In this document: one piece after another, positions 44,161 through 51,939 of the stretch
How positions within the stretch are numbered: position 1 is the first letter of the stretch
How the letters are laid out: each line of letters starts with the position of its first letter
Source: Brevibacillus porteri
Lineage (GTDB): Bacteria > Bacillota > Bacilli > Brevibacillales > Brevibacillaceae
Length of the DNA: 64,000 nt
Direction: 5' to 3'
Assembly: GCF_003013475.1 (NCBI RefSeq)
Contig: NZ_PXZO01000042.1
Location: forward strand, 124,001-188,000
Program-made: the position numbers and the translations under genes
The notes under the pieces: model-generated
Told to the model about the DNA's origin: nothing
What the model saw: only the letters and a program-made list of their open reading frames with translations
Database searches by the model: none

Positions 44161-44829
44161 TCATATACTCCGGCGATAGAGATCGATGCTTTTAAAGCCT
44201 TCAGCCAAGACTGCCATCATTTCAGCTCGGCGCTTTGCCCGTGTCCCCTCTTGTGCGGCACTATATACATACCGAGCCCAATCCTTTTGGTACCCGGGCG
44301 TGAGAGATTGGTAAAAAGCGAGCTCTTTTGGCGCATGACGCAAATCCTCTTCTATTTTCGGCACAAAGTCTATATAATCATCTACGCATTGACTCGGCTT
44401 AGATGAAGCTTTTGCCGCCTTCTTTTTCTCATTTTTAAACCCGACAACCGTAAATACTTCATTCATGCCGACCATTCGATTAAATTTGATCGTGCTTGTC
44501 CCGATATAGCCATCTTCGTCGGCTCCTAATCCATCGAATAATTCATCCCGATGGATATAAGTCGGATAGACTTTATTCCCTTTCTTGGGATAAGCAACAT
44601 ATAGAAGCCCTCCCTCCAATAAATAGCTATGGTCGATTACCTTCTTCATCAGCTCCTACAAGGACTTCATATCCAGTACGAAGGCAAAAATCATGTCATA
44701 TTGCACGTCTTTCAACTCATGGTCCGCTTCTTTAAGTACGGCTAAGCTCCCCTCACCCTCCGGTGTGTGTAAGACAGCCGTTTTTTGATATTTTTGCAGG
44801 TTCAGCTTCTCAACGATTGTTTTCGACAT
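44161..44829 (-). pseudogene. YdeI/OmdA-type protein gene interrupted by in-frame TAG
   Basis: ATG 44829 (AGGGGAAG upstream) encodes MSKTIVEKLNLQKYQKTAVL... to FVLDMKSL, then TAG (44656-44658), then the same frame continues ELMKKVIDHSYLLEGGLLYV and runs to 44161. The C-terminal third (SLTPGYQKDWARYVYSAAQE followed by GTRAKRRAEMMAVLAEG) is the YdeI/OmpD-associated, PF13376-type block. Bacillus relatives have the same N-terminal and C-terminal blocks in one ~220-residue chain. CAG-to-TAG is the simplest change. ATG 44649, with TAGGAG just ahead, could restart translation, giving a split two-peptide protein. Confidence 0.78.
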
Positions 44830-45062
44830 GATGCATCTTCCCCTTTCATTTCGGGTGATACGGCTCGGAGCCAAGCCTATCTTACTTTCCACATATGTAA
44901 AGCTTTCGCAGAATTTCTCTTCATGTGTTCTATGTTTCCGTTCTATTATACCGTTAACGTTACAAATTTTTGTTAGGATACGGACACTCGGCAAATTTGG
45001 TGACGAAGACCGAAATAATTTTTATTCCTTGTTAGAAAGTGATGGTGTAGGATAAACTGCAC

Positions 45063-45114
45063 GAAAGGCTGACGGTTCCGGTGCCGAGGCACTGCGAAAC
45101 GTCAGCCTTTTTGA
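45063..45114 (+). terminator. Strong terminator in gene-poor stretch 44830-45258
   Basis: AAAGGCTGACG / CGTCAGCCTTTTT stem enclosing a GTGCC/GGCAC hairpin. It follows an open tail (IRTLGKFGDEDRNNFYSLLE..., stop at 45055) that may be the end of a decayed plus-strand gene. The remaining gap holds promoter regions only; I see no other gene. Confidence 0.75.
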
Positions 45115-45258
45115 ATTTATTTTGCCTTGTAGAGTTGAGCGGAGAAGATACAAAGCATGGAAGAAGAAAGGGAATGTCTGATTTGCAAAAACTGAGGCAT
45201 ATCCCATTGTGCTACAAAGTGATCCCCATTAGTATATTATGGAAGGGGGCTGGTTCCG

Positions 45259-45633
45259 TTGAAAACAGCAAGTGAGATACTTTCGATAATCAGTAATGAC
45301 AGTTTTTTAGAGAATGTCTTCAATAAAGATGTTGATTGGGACGCTGAATTAGACGCTAGGGATGCTGATGAATTTGATACGGCATGGAGTTCTAGTTACA
45401 AAAAAGTTGAGGAAATTGCCCCCTCTGAAAATACTGTGATTAGAGAAATTAGGGAGTTTGTGTTTAAGCAAACTTTTCGGATCACACAGAAATCAGAGCT
45501 GGCAGGGTATGCGTCCGACGACTTTGGTCTAATTTCCAAGGCGTTTGAAAATAAGATCAATATTGAATTTATCAATAGCCTGTGGGATTCCTATCTGCAA
45601 GGAAAATTCCCGAATTCCAGTATATGTGAATGA
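45259..45633 (+). CDS. Hypothetical protein, 124 aa
   Basis: TTG start with GGAAGGGGG 9 nt upstream. Acidic, alpha-helical, cytosolic; no recognisable family. A Trp- and Asp-rich N-terminal part (VFNKDVDWDAELDARDADEF) and a compact size, together with its own terminator, resemble small immunity-type proteins. No toxin gene adjoins. Confidence 0.68.
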   Translation: MKTASEILSIISNDSFLENVFNKDVDWDAELDARDADEFDTAWSSSYKKVEEIAPSENTVIREIREFVFKQTFRITQKSELAGYASDDFGLISKAFENKINIEFINSLWDSYLQGKFPNSSICE

Positions 45634-45645
45634 AAATGCAAAAAT

Positions 45646-45679
45646 AAGGAAGGGGCTGTGGCGGTCAGCTCCTTCCTTT
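45646..45679 (+). terminator. Terminator of 45259 gene
   Basis: AAGGAAGG-GGCTG / CAGCT-CCTTCCTT stem with a 7-nt loop and T-rich tail. Confidence 0.8.
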
Positions 45680-45761
45680 AATATTCAATCATTATTTCGT
45701 TACCCCAAGCAATGATAAATTCATATGCTTTCCATGAAGCCTCTTTCACGCTCTCATCTTA

Positions 45762-46496
45762 CTACTCTATCGTTTCATAACGATTATTCTCCATCGCTTG
45801 CTTGATCCATCCATCGATCCGATCCTTAGGCAGCAGGATGTTTCCTCCATAAGCATTATTCTTATGAAAGCCCCAATCTCCATATACGAGCATATGGTAC
45901 TGACTATTTAATTGTTTTACGAGTCCCCATTCGCCGAGATCTCCCTGTGCACCAGCACTGATAAATAGCCAGTTCCGGTAGTTGAATATGTAAGGATCTC
46001 CGAACATCTCAAAACCTTCTAAATAACCTGTGCTCCCATCTCTTTCTGGAAATCTCTCGTTGTAATCCTTAATCATCCATACATCTAAAATCTTTACGCA
46101 CAACCAAGCTGTAAACTCATTCCGCTCAATAACACGCTCAAGAGAACACCGAACAAATGAAGATTGTTCAATCTCTTCGGGATGCGAATCCCATCCATTA
46201 AAACTGGAGAGTACCGGAGTGTACATGATCCAAAAGGGTTCTCCAATCCTCATATGGAAAGGATGGGAAACCTTCACCGTTCTAACCTGACCTTGCTCAG
46301 GCGGGCGATCAGAACGTAGCCAATGTCGCTCATCCAACGGAGGAACTTCGTTTTCAAAATCTGACCATTCCATAATATCATTTTCGAAGCCAGCAATATC
46401 AAACAGCTCACTTTCCATCCTTATGCGCTCTGATACGCCTTTGCATACCCCGCATGTTAAAGCAACGAGCTCTTGTTCCATTTGCTTCAACTCCAC
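45762..46496 (-). CDS. Hypothetical protein, 244 aa
   Basis: GTG start with AAGGTGA just upstream. Soluble, Trp-rich, alpha/beta protein with a Cys-x-x-Cys pair near the N-terminus (LTCGVCKGVSERI). Not recognised. Lies 101 nt after the cupin gene on the same strand; no terminator is obvious between, so it could be the last gene of that operon, but the link is weak. Confidence 0.65.
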   Translation of the reverse strand: MELKQMEQELVALTCGVCKGVSERIRMESELFDIAGFENDIMEWSDFENEVPPLDERHWLRSDRPPEQGQVRTVKVSHPFHMRIGEPFWIMYTPVLSSFNGWDSHPEEIEQSSFVRCSLERVIERNEFTAWLCVKILDVWMIKDYNERFPERDGSTGYLEGFEMFGDPYIFNYRNWLFISAGAQGDLGEWGLVKQLNSQYHMLVYGDWGFHKNNAYGGNILLPKDRIDGWIKQAMENNRYETIE

Positions 46497-46597
46497 TTGT
46501 CACCTTCTGTTTATTTTTCTTACGTGAACCATTTTCTCATACATTGAGTTCGTACTAGTAACAAACACTGGATCGATCCAAGTATTATTGACTGCTG

Positions 46598-46936
46598 TTA
46601 TTCAGACTCAGTACCGCCAGTGTTTACTACGCCTCTTGGCTCTACCAACATAATATGGCATTCCTTTTCGGCGAAGGGCTTCTGCTCGGCTCCCCCCGGG
46701 ACAATAAACATCTCACCCTTGGAAATTTTCACCCGACCATCACGAAAATCAATGAACATCTCTCCTTCGAGTACCATAAATACCTTATCCGTACCTTGAT
46801 GCTCGTGCCATATAAAATCCCCAGCAATCTTAACGAGCTTAAATTGATAGTCATTCATTTCAGCAATGACTTTCGGAGACCACAGATCGGTGAATGTAGA
46901 TAGCTCCTCATTCAGATTGATAGCTTGGTAATGCAT
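46598..46936 (-). CDS. Cupin-domain protein
   Basis: 112-aa single-domain cupin. Metal-type motif 1 GDFIWHEHQGTDKVFMVLEG and motif 2 EMFIVPGGAEQKPFAEKECH. AAGGAGGG ribosome-binding site. Sits 33 nt after the siderophore-binding lipoprotein gene in the same direction, so probably the same iron-responsive transcript. Motif 1 His-x-His pattern with downstream Glu suggests a bound metal. The reaction, if any, is unknown. Confidence 0.87.
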   Translation of the reverse strand: MHYQAINLNEELSTFTDLWSPKVIAEMNDYQFKLVKIAGDFIWHEHQGTDKVFMVLEGEMFIDFRDGRVKISKGEMFIVPGGAEQKPFAEKECHIMLVEPRGVVNTGGTESE

Positions 46937-46969
46937 AGTAATCCCTCCTTATTTTTTAACCTGCATGAT

Positions 46970-47944
46970 TTAGAGCTTACGCAAGGCATTTGTTATATTT
47001 TGCAAAGCGTATTCGATAGCTAATGGGCCACCAGTAATAGCGGAAGTATCCATTAAATAGACATTGCCTTTCTTCACGGCATTCAGATTATTCCATACCT
47101 TACTTTGCTTTAAGTCATTCATTAATATTTCCTTTTTTGTAATGTCACCTATAAGGAAAATGTGGTCTGCTTGAACAGTTGAAATTCCTTCAAACGTCGT
47201 AAATTTATTATTTGTACCTTTAAATGTATCATCTGGTGTAAGCCCCAGTCCCTTTTCTTTATCAAACGCAAGTGTATAGACAGGATTTCCTTCACCTAGA
47301 ACATTAAAAGTTTTACCATCCCAAGACAAAATAAGAGCTACTGACTCTCCTTGAATCGACTTTAATGCTTCACGCCCAGTTGTAATTTCTTTCATCATTT
47401 TATCAATGACCTTTTCCGCTTCGTCTTCTTTCCCAATAATCTCGGCTACTGTACGAAGTCCATATTGCCAATTTTCATAGATGTCCTTGGACTTTAACGT
47501 AATGACTGGCGCAACTTTTTCTAGTGAATCATACATTTTTTCATGTTGTTCTGTTGCTAAAATATAATCAGGCTCAATAGATAAAATTTTCTCGATACTA
47601 GGGGACAATTTGTCTCCTAATTCTTCAGCTGAATCCAGCTTTCCACTTAAATAAGATAAAGAAGATAGATACTCTTTATCAGTAGAAGCAGCAGGAGGCT
47701 CACCTAATGCAACTAATATTTCAGGATAAAAATACCATAATGCAGCCAATTTTTCTGGTTTGTGCTTGATAACAATTTCTTTACCTAACGCATCCTTAAC
47801 TGTTCTTGGCCAATCAGGTGCATCTGCCTTAACTGCTGATGTACTTTCTGTAGTTGATCCTTTATTTTCAGGTGTTTCATTACAACCTGCTAGTATGCCT
47901 GCTAATAATAGCATGGAGATTAGCAAGCCTTTCATCTTGTGCAT
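46970..47944 (-). CDS. Iron-siderophore substrate-binding lipoprotein
   Basis: 324 aa from ATG 47944 (GGAGG 8 nt upstream; the ATG at 47962 overlaps that motif). Lipobox GILAGC-NET. BtuF/FhuD-like two-lobe binder with GKEIVIKHKPEKLAALWYFY-type N-lobe, ILSIEPDYILATEQHEKMYD, and VQADHIFLIGDITKKEILMN. Downstream of an AraC gene that has a Fur-site promoter, so iron-repressed. Similar logic to B. subtilis Btr-FeuA, where an AraC protein senses the siderophore. Confidence 0.9.
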   Translation of the reverse strand: MHKMKGLLISMLLLAGILAGCNETPENKGSTTESTSAVKADAPDWPRTVKDALGKEIVIKHKPEKLAALWYFYPEILVALGEPPAASTDKEYLSSLSYLSGKLDSAEELGDKLSPSIEKILSIEPDYILATEQHEKMYDSLEKVAPVITLKSKDIYENWQYGLRTVAEIIGKEDEAEKVIDKMMKEITTGREALKSIQGESVALILSWDGKTFNVLGEGNPVYTLAFDKEKGLGLTPDDTFKGTNNKFTTFEGISTVQADHIFLIGDITKKEILMNDLKQSKVWNNLNAVKKGNVYLMDTSAITGGPLAIEYALQNITNALRKL

Positions 47945-48030
47945 ACGCAATTCCTCCGACATGATGTTTTCTTAGGCTTGCCATCAGTATAGTTAAGTCA
48001 TTATTCGTTTAAAATGGATGCCTGTTGAAA

Positions 48031-48858
48031 TTAGCATGGATTATTGATGAACTTCTCTCGATATTCAGTAGGAGAAATACCAAATTGTTTCTTGAACACT
48101 CTACTAAAATAAAAGGGGTCAGCAATTCCAACAGTTTGCGCAATTTGCTGTACGGGCACATCACTTGTAAATAGCATGTTTTGCGCCATCTTTATACGAT
48201 ATTTCAATAAATATTCTGCTGGTCCCATGCCTGCATGTCTTCTAAATACGTAAGAAAGTCGATTTCGATTAACGTTATATTGTTCTGCAAGCGATGCTAT
48301 TGTAAGGCTTTGATAATAGTATTCATGAATATAAGTAGATACCCGTTCGAATAAAGCATGTGATTCACAGCTATTTTGCCTATTAACAACACATAATAAG
48401 GCTTCATTCAGTACATCTCGAAACAGCATTTCGGTCTGAAACATCGAAAGGCCACCACGCTGATTATACACATGCCAAAGACGCATGATTAATTCAATCA
48501 GACGAGGGGATTGTCCCGTTGATAATTCAAAATGCTGATGAGAAAAGCTTGACCCTTCTAGTTCTGAATTACATATCCGGTATAAAACAAGAATATACTC
48601 CCAGTTGGTGTTACCAAACATTTTTTGAGCTAGTTTCATTTTTGCACCGCCATGCACAACTTTTCCTGGCGAAAGGATATAAGGCGTGCCATTAAATTGA
48701 AATTGTACCTTCCCTGTAAGTGGAAAAACAAATCCAGGAAAAGAATCTGTATAGTCAGCGTAAGGCACACCTGGATTTCTAGCATATCGATATATTCCTT
48801 CTACTTGGAAAGGAATGTGTGCAAAATGCTCTGCTAACTGATCAACGTCGATTTTCAC
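48031..48858 (-). CDS. AraC-family regulator of iron-uptake operon
   Basis: 275 aa from GTG 48858 (GAGGT 8-9 nt upstream). N-terminal cupin-like arm (GFVFPLTGKVQFQFNGTPYI) and C-terminal AraC HTH pair (LTIASLAEQYNVNRNRLSYV; VQQIAQTVGIADPFYFSRVF, then KKQFGISPTEYRE). 86 nt before the siderophore-binding lipoprotein gene. The promoter carries a Fur-like palindrome, so it is made under iron starvation and probably activates siderophore uptake. Confidence 0.9.
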   Translation of the reverse strand: MKIDVDQLAEHFAHIPFQVEGIYRYARNPGVPYADYTDSFPGFVFPLTGKVQFQFNGTPYILSPGKVVHGGAKMKLAQKMFGNTNWEYILVLYRICNSELEGSSFSHQHFELSTGQSPRLIELIMRLWHVYNQRGGLSMFQTEMLFRDVLNEALLCVVNRQNSCESHALFERVSTYIHEYYYQSLTIASLAEQYNVNRNRLSYVFRRHAGMGPAEYLLKYRIKMAQNMLFTSDVPVQQIAQTVGIADPFYFSRVFKKQFGISPTEYREKFINNPC

Positions 48859-48933
48859 ATTGCATACCTCATTTCAATAGTAGTTTGTGGGGAATTCTGA
48901 GATTGATCGTCGTATATCCTATCTTCACATTAT

Positions 48934-48955
48934 TGATAACGATTATCACTGTCAA
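48934..48955 (-). promoter_or_regulatory. Promoter with embedded Fur palindrome
   Basis: TGATAACGATTATCA (48934-48948) is a 15-bp palindrome of Fur type. On the minus strand it directly follows TTGACA (48950-48955) and fills the spacer to a weak TAATGT -10 near 48927-48932. Fur binding would occlude the promoter. Confidence 0.65.
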
Positions 48956-48965
48956 TCTATATGAA

Positions 48966-49016
48966 TAATAAAAATGCCGCTACCCGGCTTATGTTCAAAG
49001 CACCGGGTAGCGGCAT
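48966..49016 (-). terminator. Strong terminator after 45-aa ORF
   Basis: Perfect 14-bp ATGCCGCTACCCGG / CCGGGTAGCGGCAT stem followed on the minus strand by TTTTTATTATT. It starts at the stop codon of the 49016-49153 ORF. Confidence 0.85.
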
Positions 49017-49153
49017 CAGATCAGGATGTTTTCAAAAATAGGGGAGTGAGGATCAAAAGAAGTAACAAGATCTTCCTTGGTCTGTGTTGTGGTTTCGTCA
49101 TCGGACGACACCCGTCCAGATCGTAAGCCTATTTCTATAGCACCTTCCTCCAT
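49016..49153 (-). CDS. Small 45-aa ORF beside rlmH-type repeat
   Basis: ATG 49153 preceded by GGAGGAGTG; acidic peptide beginning MEEGAIEIGLRSGRVSSDDE and ending FDPHSPIFENILI, directly followed by a strong terminator. Not recognised, no membrane segment. A start 47 bp beyond the outermost rlmH 3'-end repeat suggests it either belongs to the original chromosome or to the left edge of the inserted material. Could be a small regulatory protein or precursor peptide. Confidence 0.5.
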   Translation of the reverse strand: MEEGAIEIGLRSGRVSSDDETTTQTKEDLVTSFDPHSPIFENILI

Positions 49154-49199
49154 CACTCCTCCACACCTCTACACCCTTCTTCTCACAAATTTTTCGCCA

Positions 49200-49220
49200 T
49201 CACTTATAATAAGGCTCTCC
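49200..49220 (-). repeat. rlmH 3'-end repeat (outer att-like copy)
   Basis: On the minus strand reads GGAGAGCCTTATTATAAGTGA, encoding GEPYYK-stop, versus GEPYHK-stop at the end of rlmH. GGAGAGCCTTA is identical and the rest differs only by transitions. Same orientation as rlmH, about 2 kb downstream of it. Confidence 0.7.
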
Positions 49221-49309
49221 GCGCTGTCCGTAACAGCAAGTTTTTAAGGCCATCCTTTGCGGAATGTAGCTATGGCCCTGTACCTGCCGCCTTGTTACCC
49301 AACTTTCCT

Positions 49310-49687
49310 TTAACTCTCCTCCTCTTGTATCGTTGGATTTTCATTAAGCCGCACTTTATAAGACTCGCCCCATGCTTTCATTGACATAATGACCGGTTCC
49401 AGAGTCCTTCCGAAATCAGTAAGGGAGTATTCCACTCTTGGAGGAACCTCTTTATATATTTCGCGATGAATGATGCCATCCCGTTCAAGCTCTCTTAACT
49501 GCAATGTGAGCATAAACTGCGTTATTCCTGGATTGAGCCGCCTGAATTCATTGAATCTTTTCGTTCCATTCAGGAGCTGATAGAGAATGATCCCCTTCCA
49601 CTTTCCACCAATAACATCCAGCGTTGTTTCAACCGGACATGCTTGCATATCTGGACTTACTCCATATTTCTTTCTTCGGTCTCCCAT
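49310..49687 (-). CDS. HxlR-family transcriptional regulator
   Basis: 125 aa from ATG 49687, 8 nt after GGGGGA. Winged HTH with the family hallmark CPVETTLDVIGGKWKGIILY near the N-terminus, FNEFRRLNPGITQFMLTLQL recognition region and the wing VPPRVEYSLTDFGRTLEP. The conserved N-terminal Cys is the redox/electrophile sensor in YodB, CatR and HypR. Divergent from a quinone-reductase-like gene with a TTACTT-A-AAGTAA-type operator between. Lies in the segment flanked by rlmH-end repeats. Confidence 0.92.
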   Translation of the reverse strand: MGDRRKKYGVSPDMQACPVETTLDVIGGKWKGIILYQLLNGTKRFNEFRRLNPGITQFMLTLQLRELERDGIIHREIYKEVPPRVEYSLTDFGRTLEPVIMSMKAWGESYKVRLNENPTIQEEES

Positions 49688-49742
49688 CAGCTTATCCCCC
49701 AATGGTTTGATTTTTAATACTATACCATAAAAATATGCGTAC

Positions 49743-49772
49743 TTACTTAAAGTAATTGAATCGATTTACAAT
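49743..49772 (+). promoter_or_regulatory. Promoter with HxlR operator
   Basis: TTACTTAAAGTAA (49743-49755) is a near-perfect palindrome like the TACT-N-AGTA sites of YodB/CatR. It covers a -35-like TTACTT, with an 18-bp spacer to TACAAT (49767-49772), 40 bp before the dehydrogenase start. Confidence 0.6.
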
Positions 49773-49812
49773 GCAAATGTACAACATTTCCTATTTGAGA
49801 GGATGAATACCC

Positions 49813-50856
49813 ATGAATACTCACCAAAAGATGAAAGCTGTCGGTGCTTACCGATACCTCCCCATATCGAATCCGGAAAGCCTTATTGATCTGCACTTGG
49901 ATAAACCGGAACCTACTGGCCGCGATTTGCTTGTACGTGTAAAAGCAATCTCTGTCAACCCTGCAGACGTAGGCGTCCGCGAAAGTCATAACTACGAAGC
50001 CGATTCACCGAAAATTCTTGGTTGGGATGCCGCTGGAATCGTAGAACAAGTCGGTCCTGACTGCCAAATGTTTAAACCTGGGGACAAGGTCTATTATGCG
50101 GGCAGTGTGTCTCGACCTGGTAGTAACAGTGAATTTCACTTAGTTGATGAACGAATTGTGGGAAATATGCCGAGAAGTTTGGATTTCGCTGCCGCCGCCG
50201 CATTACCGCTTACCTCGATAACTGCATGGGAGGGCCTATTTGATCGTTTAGGAATTAGCGTAAATACAGGTGAAAACAAAAACATACTGATTATCGGTGC
50301 AGCTGGAGGAGTAGGATCGATTGCTATTCAACTTGCAAAATTAGCAGGGTTGACTGTCATCGGTACTGCTTCACGTCCAGAGTCAATTCAATGGGTCAAC
50401 AGTCTCGGTGCAGATTTTATCATAAACCACAACGAACCTTTTCACCCTCAACTCAAGGAAGTTGGTATTGACACCGTAGATTATATCCTTTGCTTGAATG
50501 ATACTGTTCAACATCTTGAAAATATGGCGGAAGTCATTGTCCCCCAAGGTAAAATTTGCTCTATCGTTCCTACAAATAAAGCAACCTGGACAGGGAGCTT
50601 GAAAATGGACTTGCTGTTTTCTAAAAGTGTTACGTTTGTATGGGAGTTCATGTTTACACGGTCCTTGTTTCATACCAATGACATGATCAAACAACACGAA
50701 TTGTTGAATGAACTGGCGGACTTAATCGATGATGGAAAAATAAAAACTACGCTGACTGAACGACTAGAGCACATCAATGCAGCAAACCTACGTTTCGCGC
50801 ATGAGAAGCTGGAATCTGGACGGACCATTGGAAAAATTGTTTTAGAAAACTTCTGA
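49813..50856 (+). CDS. Zinc-type alcohol dehydrogenase-like NADPH:quinone reductase
   Basis: 347-aa MDR superfamily protein. GroES-like N-terminal domain (VKAISVNPADVGVRESHNYE; GWDAAGIVEQVGPDCQMFKPGD) and Rossmann domain with NILIIGAAGGVGSIAIQLAK for NADPH. Zn-ligand cysteines of true alcohol dehydrogenases are absent, which fits the ZADH/quinone oxidoreductase group. Divergent from the HxlR gene and probably induced by electrophiles or diamide-like stress. Ends in a terminator. Part of the repeat-flanked segment. Confidence 0.9.
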   Translation: MNTHQKMKAVGAYRYLPISNPESLIDLHLDKPEPTGRDLLVRVKAISVNPADVGVRESHNYEADSPKILGWDAAGIVEQVGPDCQMFKPGDKVYYAGSVSRPGSNSEFHLVDERIVGNMPRSLDFAAAAALPLTSITAWEGLFDRLGISVNTGENKNILIIGAAGGVGSIAIQLAKLAGLTVIGTASRPESIQWVNSLGADFIINHNEPFHPQLKEVGIDTVDYILCLNDTVQHLENMAEVIVPQGKICSIVPTNKATWTGSLKMDLLFSKSVTFVWEFMFTRSLFHTNDMIKQHELLNELADLIDDGKIKTTLTERLEHINAANLRFAHEKLESGRTIGKIVLENF

Positions 50857-50918
50857 TACTATGAAGGCGAAGTAAGCGCGTTTGGTTCCAAGAAGCGGTA
50901 ATGTGAATAAACAACTCT

Positions 50919-50950
50919 AAGGCCCCCTGCTAATACGGGGCCTTTTTGAG
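50919..50950 (+). terminator. Terminator of quinone reductase gene
   Basis: AAGGCCCC / GGGGCCTT stem with a 10-nt loop and TTTTT tail. Confidence 0.85.
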
Positions 50951-51007
50951 TACAACGGTATGTGCTAGCGAGACAATTTCTCCCCAGACTTCTGTAAAAG
51001 CTTGCCT

Positions 51008-51026
51008 TTACTTGTGATAAGGCTCA
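51008..51026 (-). repeat. rlmH 3'-end repeat (inner att-like copy)
   Basis: Minus strand TGAGCCTTATCACAAGTAA encodes EPYHK-stop, matching the last five codons and stop of rlmH with two transitions in the codons plus a different stop. Same orientation. Its first bases overlap the TGA that ends the 51024-51188 fragment. Confidence 0.75.
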
Positions 51027-51188
51027 GCTTAACGGTGCCAGCTCATCTGCGATCATTTTTGCCTTTTCCGCAAGCTCTCTCATATCATCGGCCGGAACAA
51101 GCTCGGCTAATTTGTAAGCCAGCGGATTACGGGAAAACTTGTACAATTCATCCCGAAGCAGGTTCCTTTTTTCTTCGGAGGTGTACTT
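51024..51188 (-). pseudogene. Truncated ORF between rlmH and inner repeat
   Basis: A 54-codon frame without start (preceded in frame by TAG at 51189-51191) has clear coding character: KYTSEEKRNLLRDELYKFSR, NPLAYKLAELVPADDMRELA, ending MIADELAPLS. It is the C-terminal end of a helical protein that I cannot name. It fills almost all of the ~180 bp between rlmH and the first 3'-end repeat, as expected for residual cargo of a deleted cassette. The 50857-51212 gap otherwise holds only a terminator and this repeat. Confidence 0.5.
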
Positions 51189-51212
51189 CTAGCTCGATCC
51201 GCTGTTTTACCA

Positions 51213-51233
51213 CTATTTGTGGTAAGGCTCTCC
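51213..51233 (-). repeat. rlmH native 3' end (attB-like copy)
   Basis: Minus strand GGAGAGCCTTACCACAAATAG, GEPYHK-stop, is the genuine end of rlmH. It is the parent of the two downstream copies. In staphylococci the equivalent position is the SCC attachment site. Confidence 0.7.
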
Positions 51234-51692
51234 CCGACTAATCCGAAACGCCCGATAAACCTGCTCCAACAACACCAACCGCACCAACTGATGTGGAAAC
51301 GTCATCTTCGAAAACGACAGCAACGCATCCGCCCGCTTCAATACCTGATCGGACATCCCCAACGAGCCCCCAATCACGAACGCCACCTGACTGCGCCCAT
51401 GCAAAGCCAGCTTGTCCATCTCCGCAGACAGCTTCTCCGATGACCACATTTGCCCATCAATCGCCAGCGCAATCACATACTGATCCTGCTTGATCTGCGC
51501 CAGTATGCGCTCGCCTTCCTTGCGCTTTACCTGCTCCATCTCCGCCGCACTCATCTCTTCCGGCGCCTTTTCATCATTGACCTCGATCACTTGCAGCTTG
51601 CAGTAAGCAGACAGACGCTTGCTGTATTCATCAATGCCCTCACGCAAATATTTCTCCTTCAGCTTCCCTACCGTGATAATCGAAATTTGCAT
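51213..51692 (-). CDS. rlmH: 23S rRNA pseudouridine-1915 N3-methyltransferase
   Basis: 159 aa, full length, SPOUT fold, SAM-dependent. Visible motifs: [40 protein letters not shown], the SAM-binding knot [20 protein letters not shown] and the C-terminal [17 protein letters not shown]. Immediately downstream of the CxxH/CxxC protein gene (4 nt). The orthologue orfX is the SCC integration site in Staphylococcus. Copies of its last codons occur at 51008 and 49200. Confidence 0.96.
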   Translation of the reverse strand: MQISIITVGKLKEKYLREGIDEYSKRLSAYCKLQVIEVNDEKAPEEMSAAEMEQVKRKEGERILAQIKQDQYVIALAIDGQMWSSEKLSAEMDKLALHGRSQVAFVIGGSLGMSDQVLKRADALLSFSKMTFPHQLVRLVLLEQVYRAFRISRGEPYHK

Positions 51693-51696
51693 GATC

Positions 51697-51939
51697 CTAC
51701 ATTCCCTTCTCTTTCAAAAGCGCGATCTGCCCAGGCTCTCCACATTCCCTACAACGCTTGTCTACTCCATCGCCCTCAATCGCCTGTGCTGCATACGTAT
51801 CCGGCGCCGCCTCAAAATCATTTACGTAATCATCCAACTCCTGCTCCAAATGCTCCATGCAAGCAAACCGCACCGGATATTCCGCCAACAGCTCAACTTC
51901 CTTGCCTTCTATCTGAATGCTCTTCATCTTCATGTCCAT
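51697..51939 (-). CDS. CxxH/CxxC small protein (YyzF/BA_5709-like)
   Basis: 80 aa. [20 protein letters not shown] and the C-terminal [14 protein letters not shown] provide C-x-x-H and C-x-x-C, a probable zinc-binding pair. The family is found next to rlmH in Bacillales, as here. GAGG 8 nt before ATG. Function unknown. Confidence 0.87.
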   Translation of the reverse strand: MDMKMKSIQIEGKEVELLAEYPVRFACMEHLEQELDDYVNDFEAAPDTYAAQAIEGDGVDKRCRECGEPGQIALLKEKGM

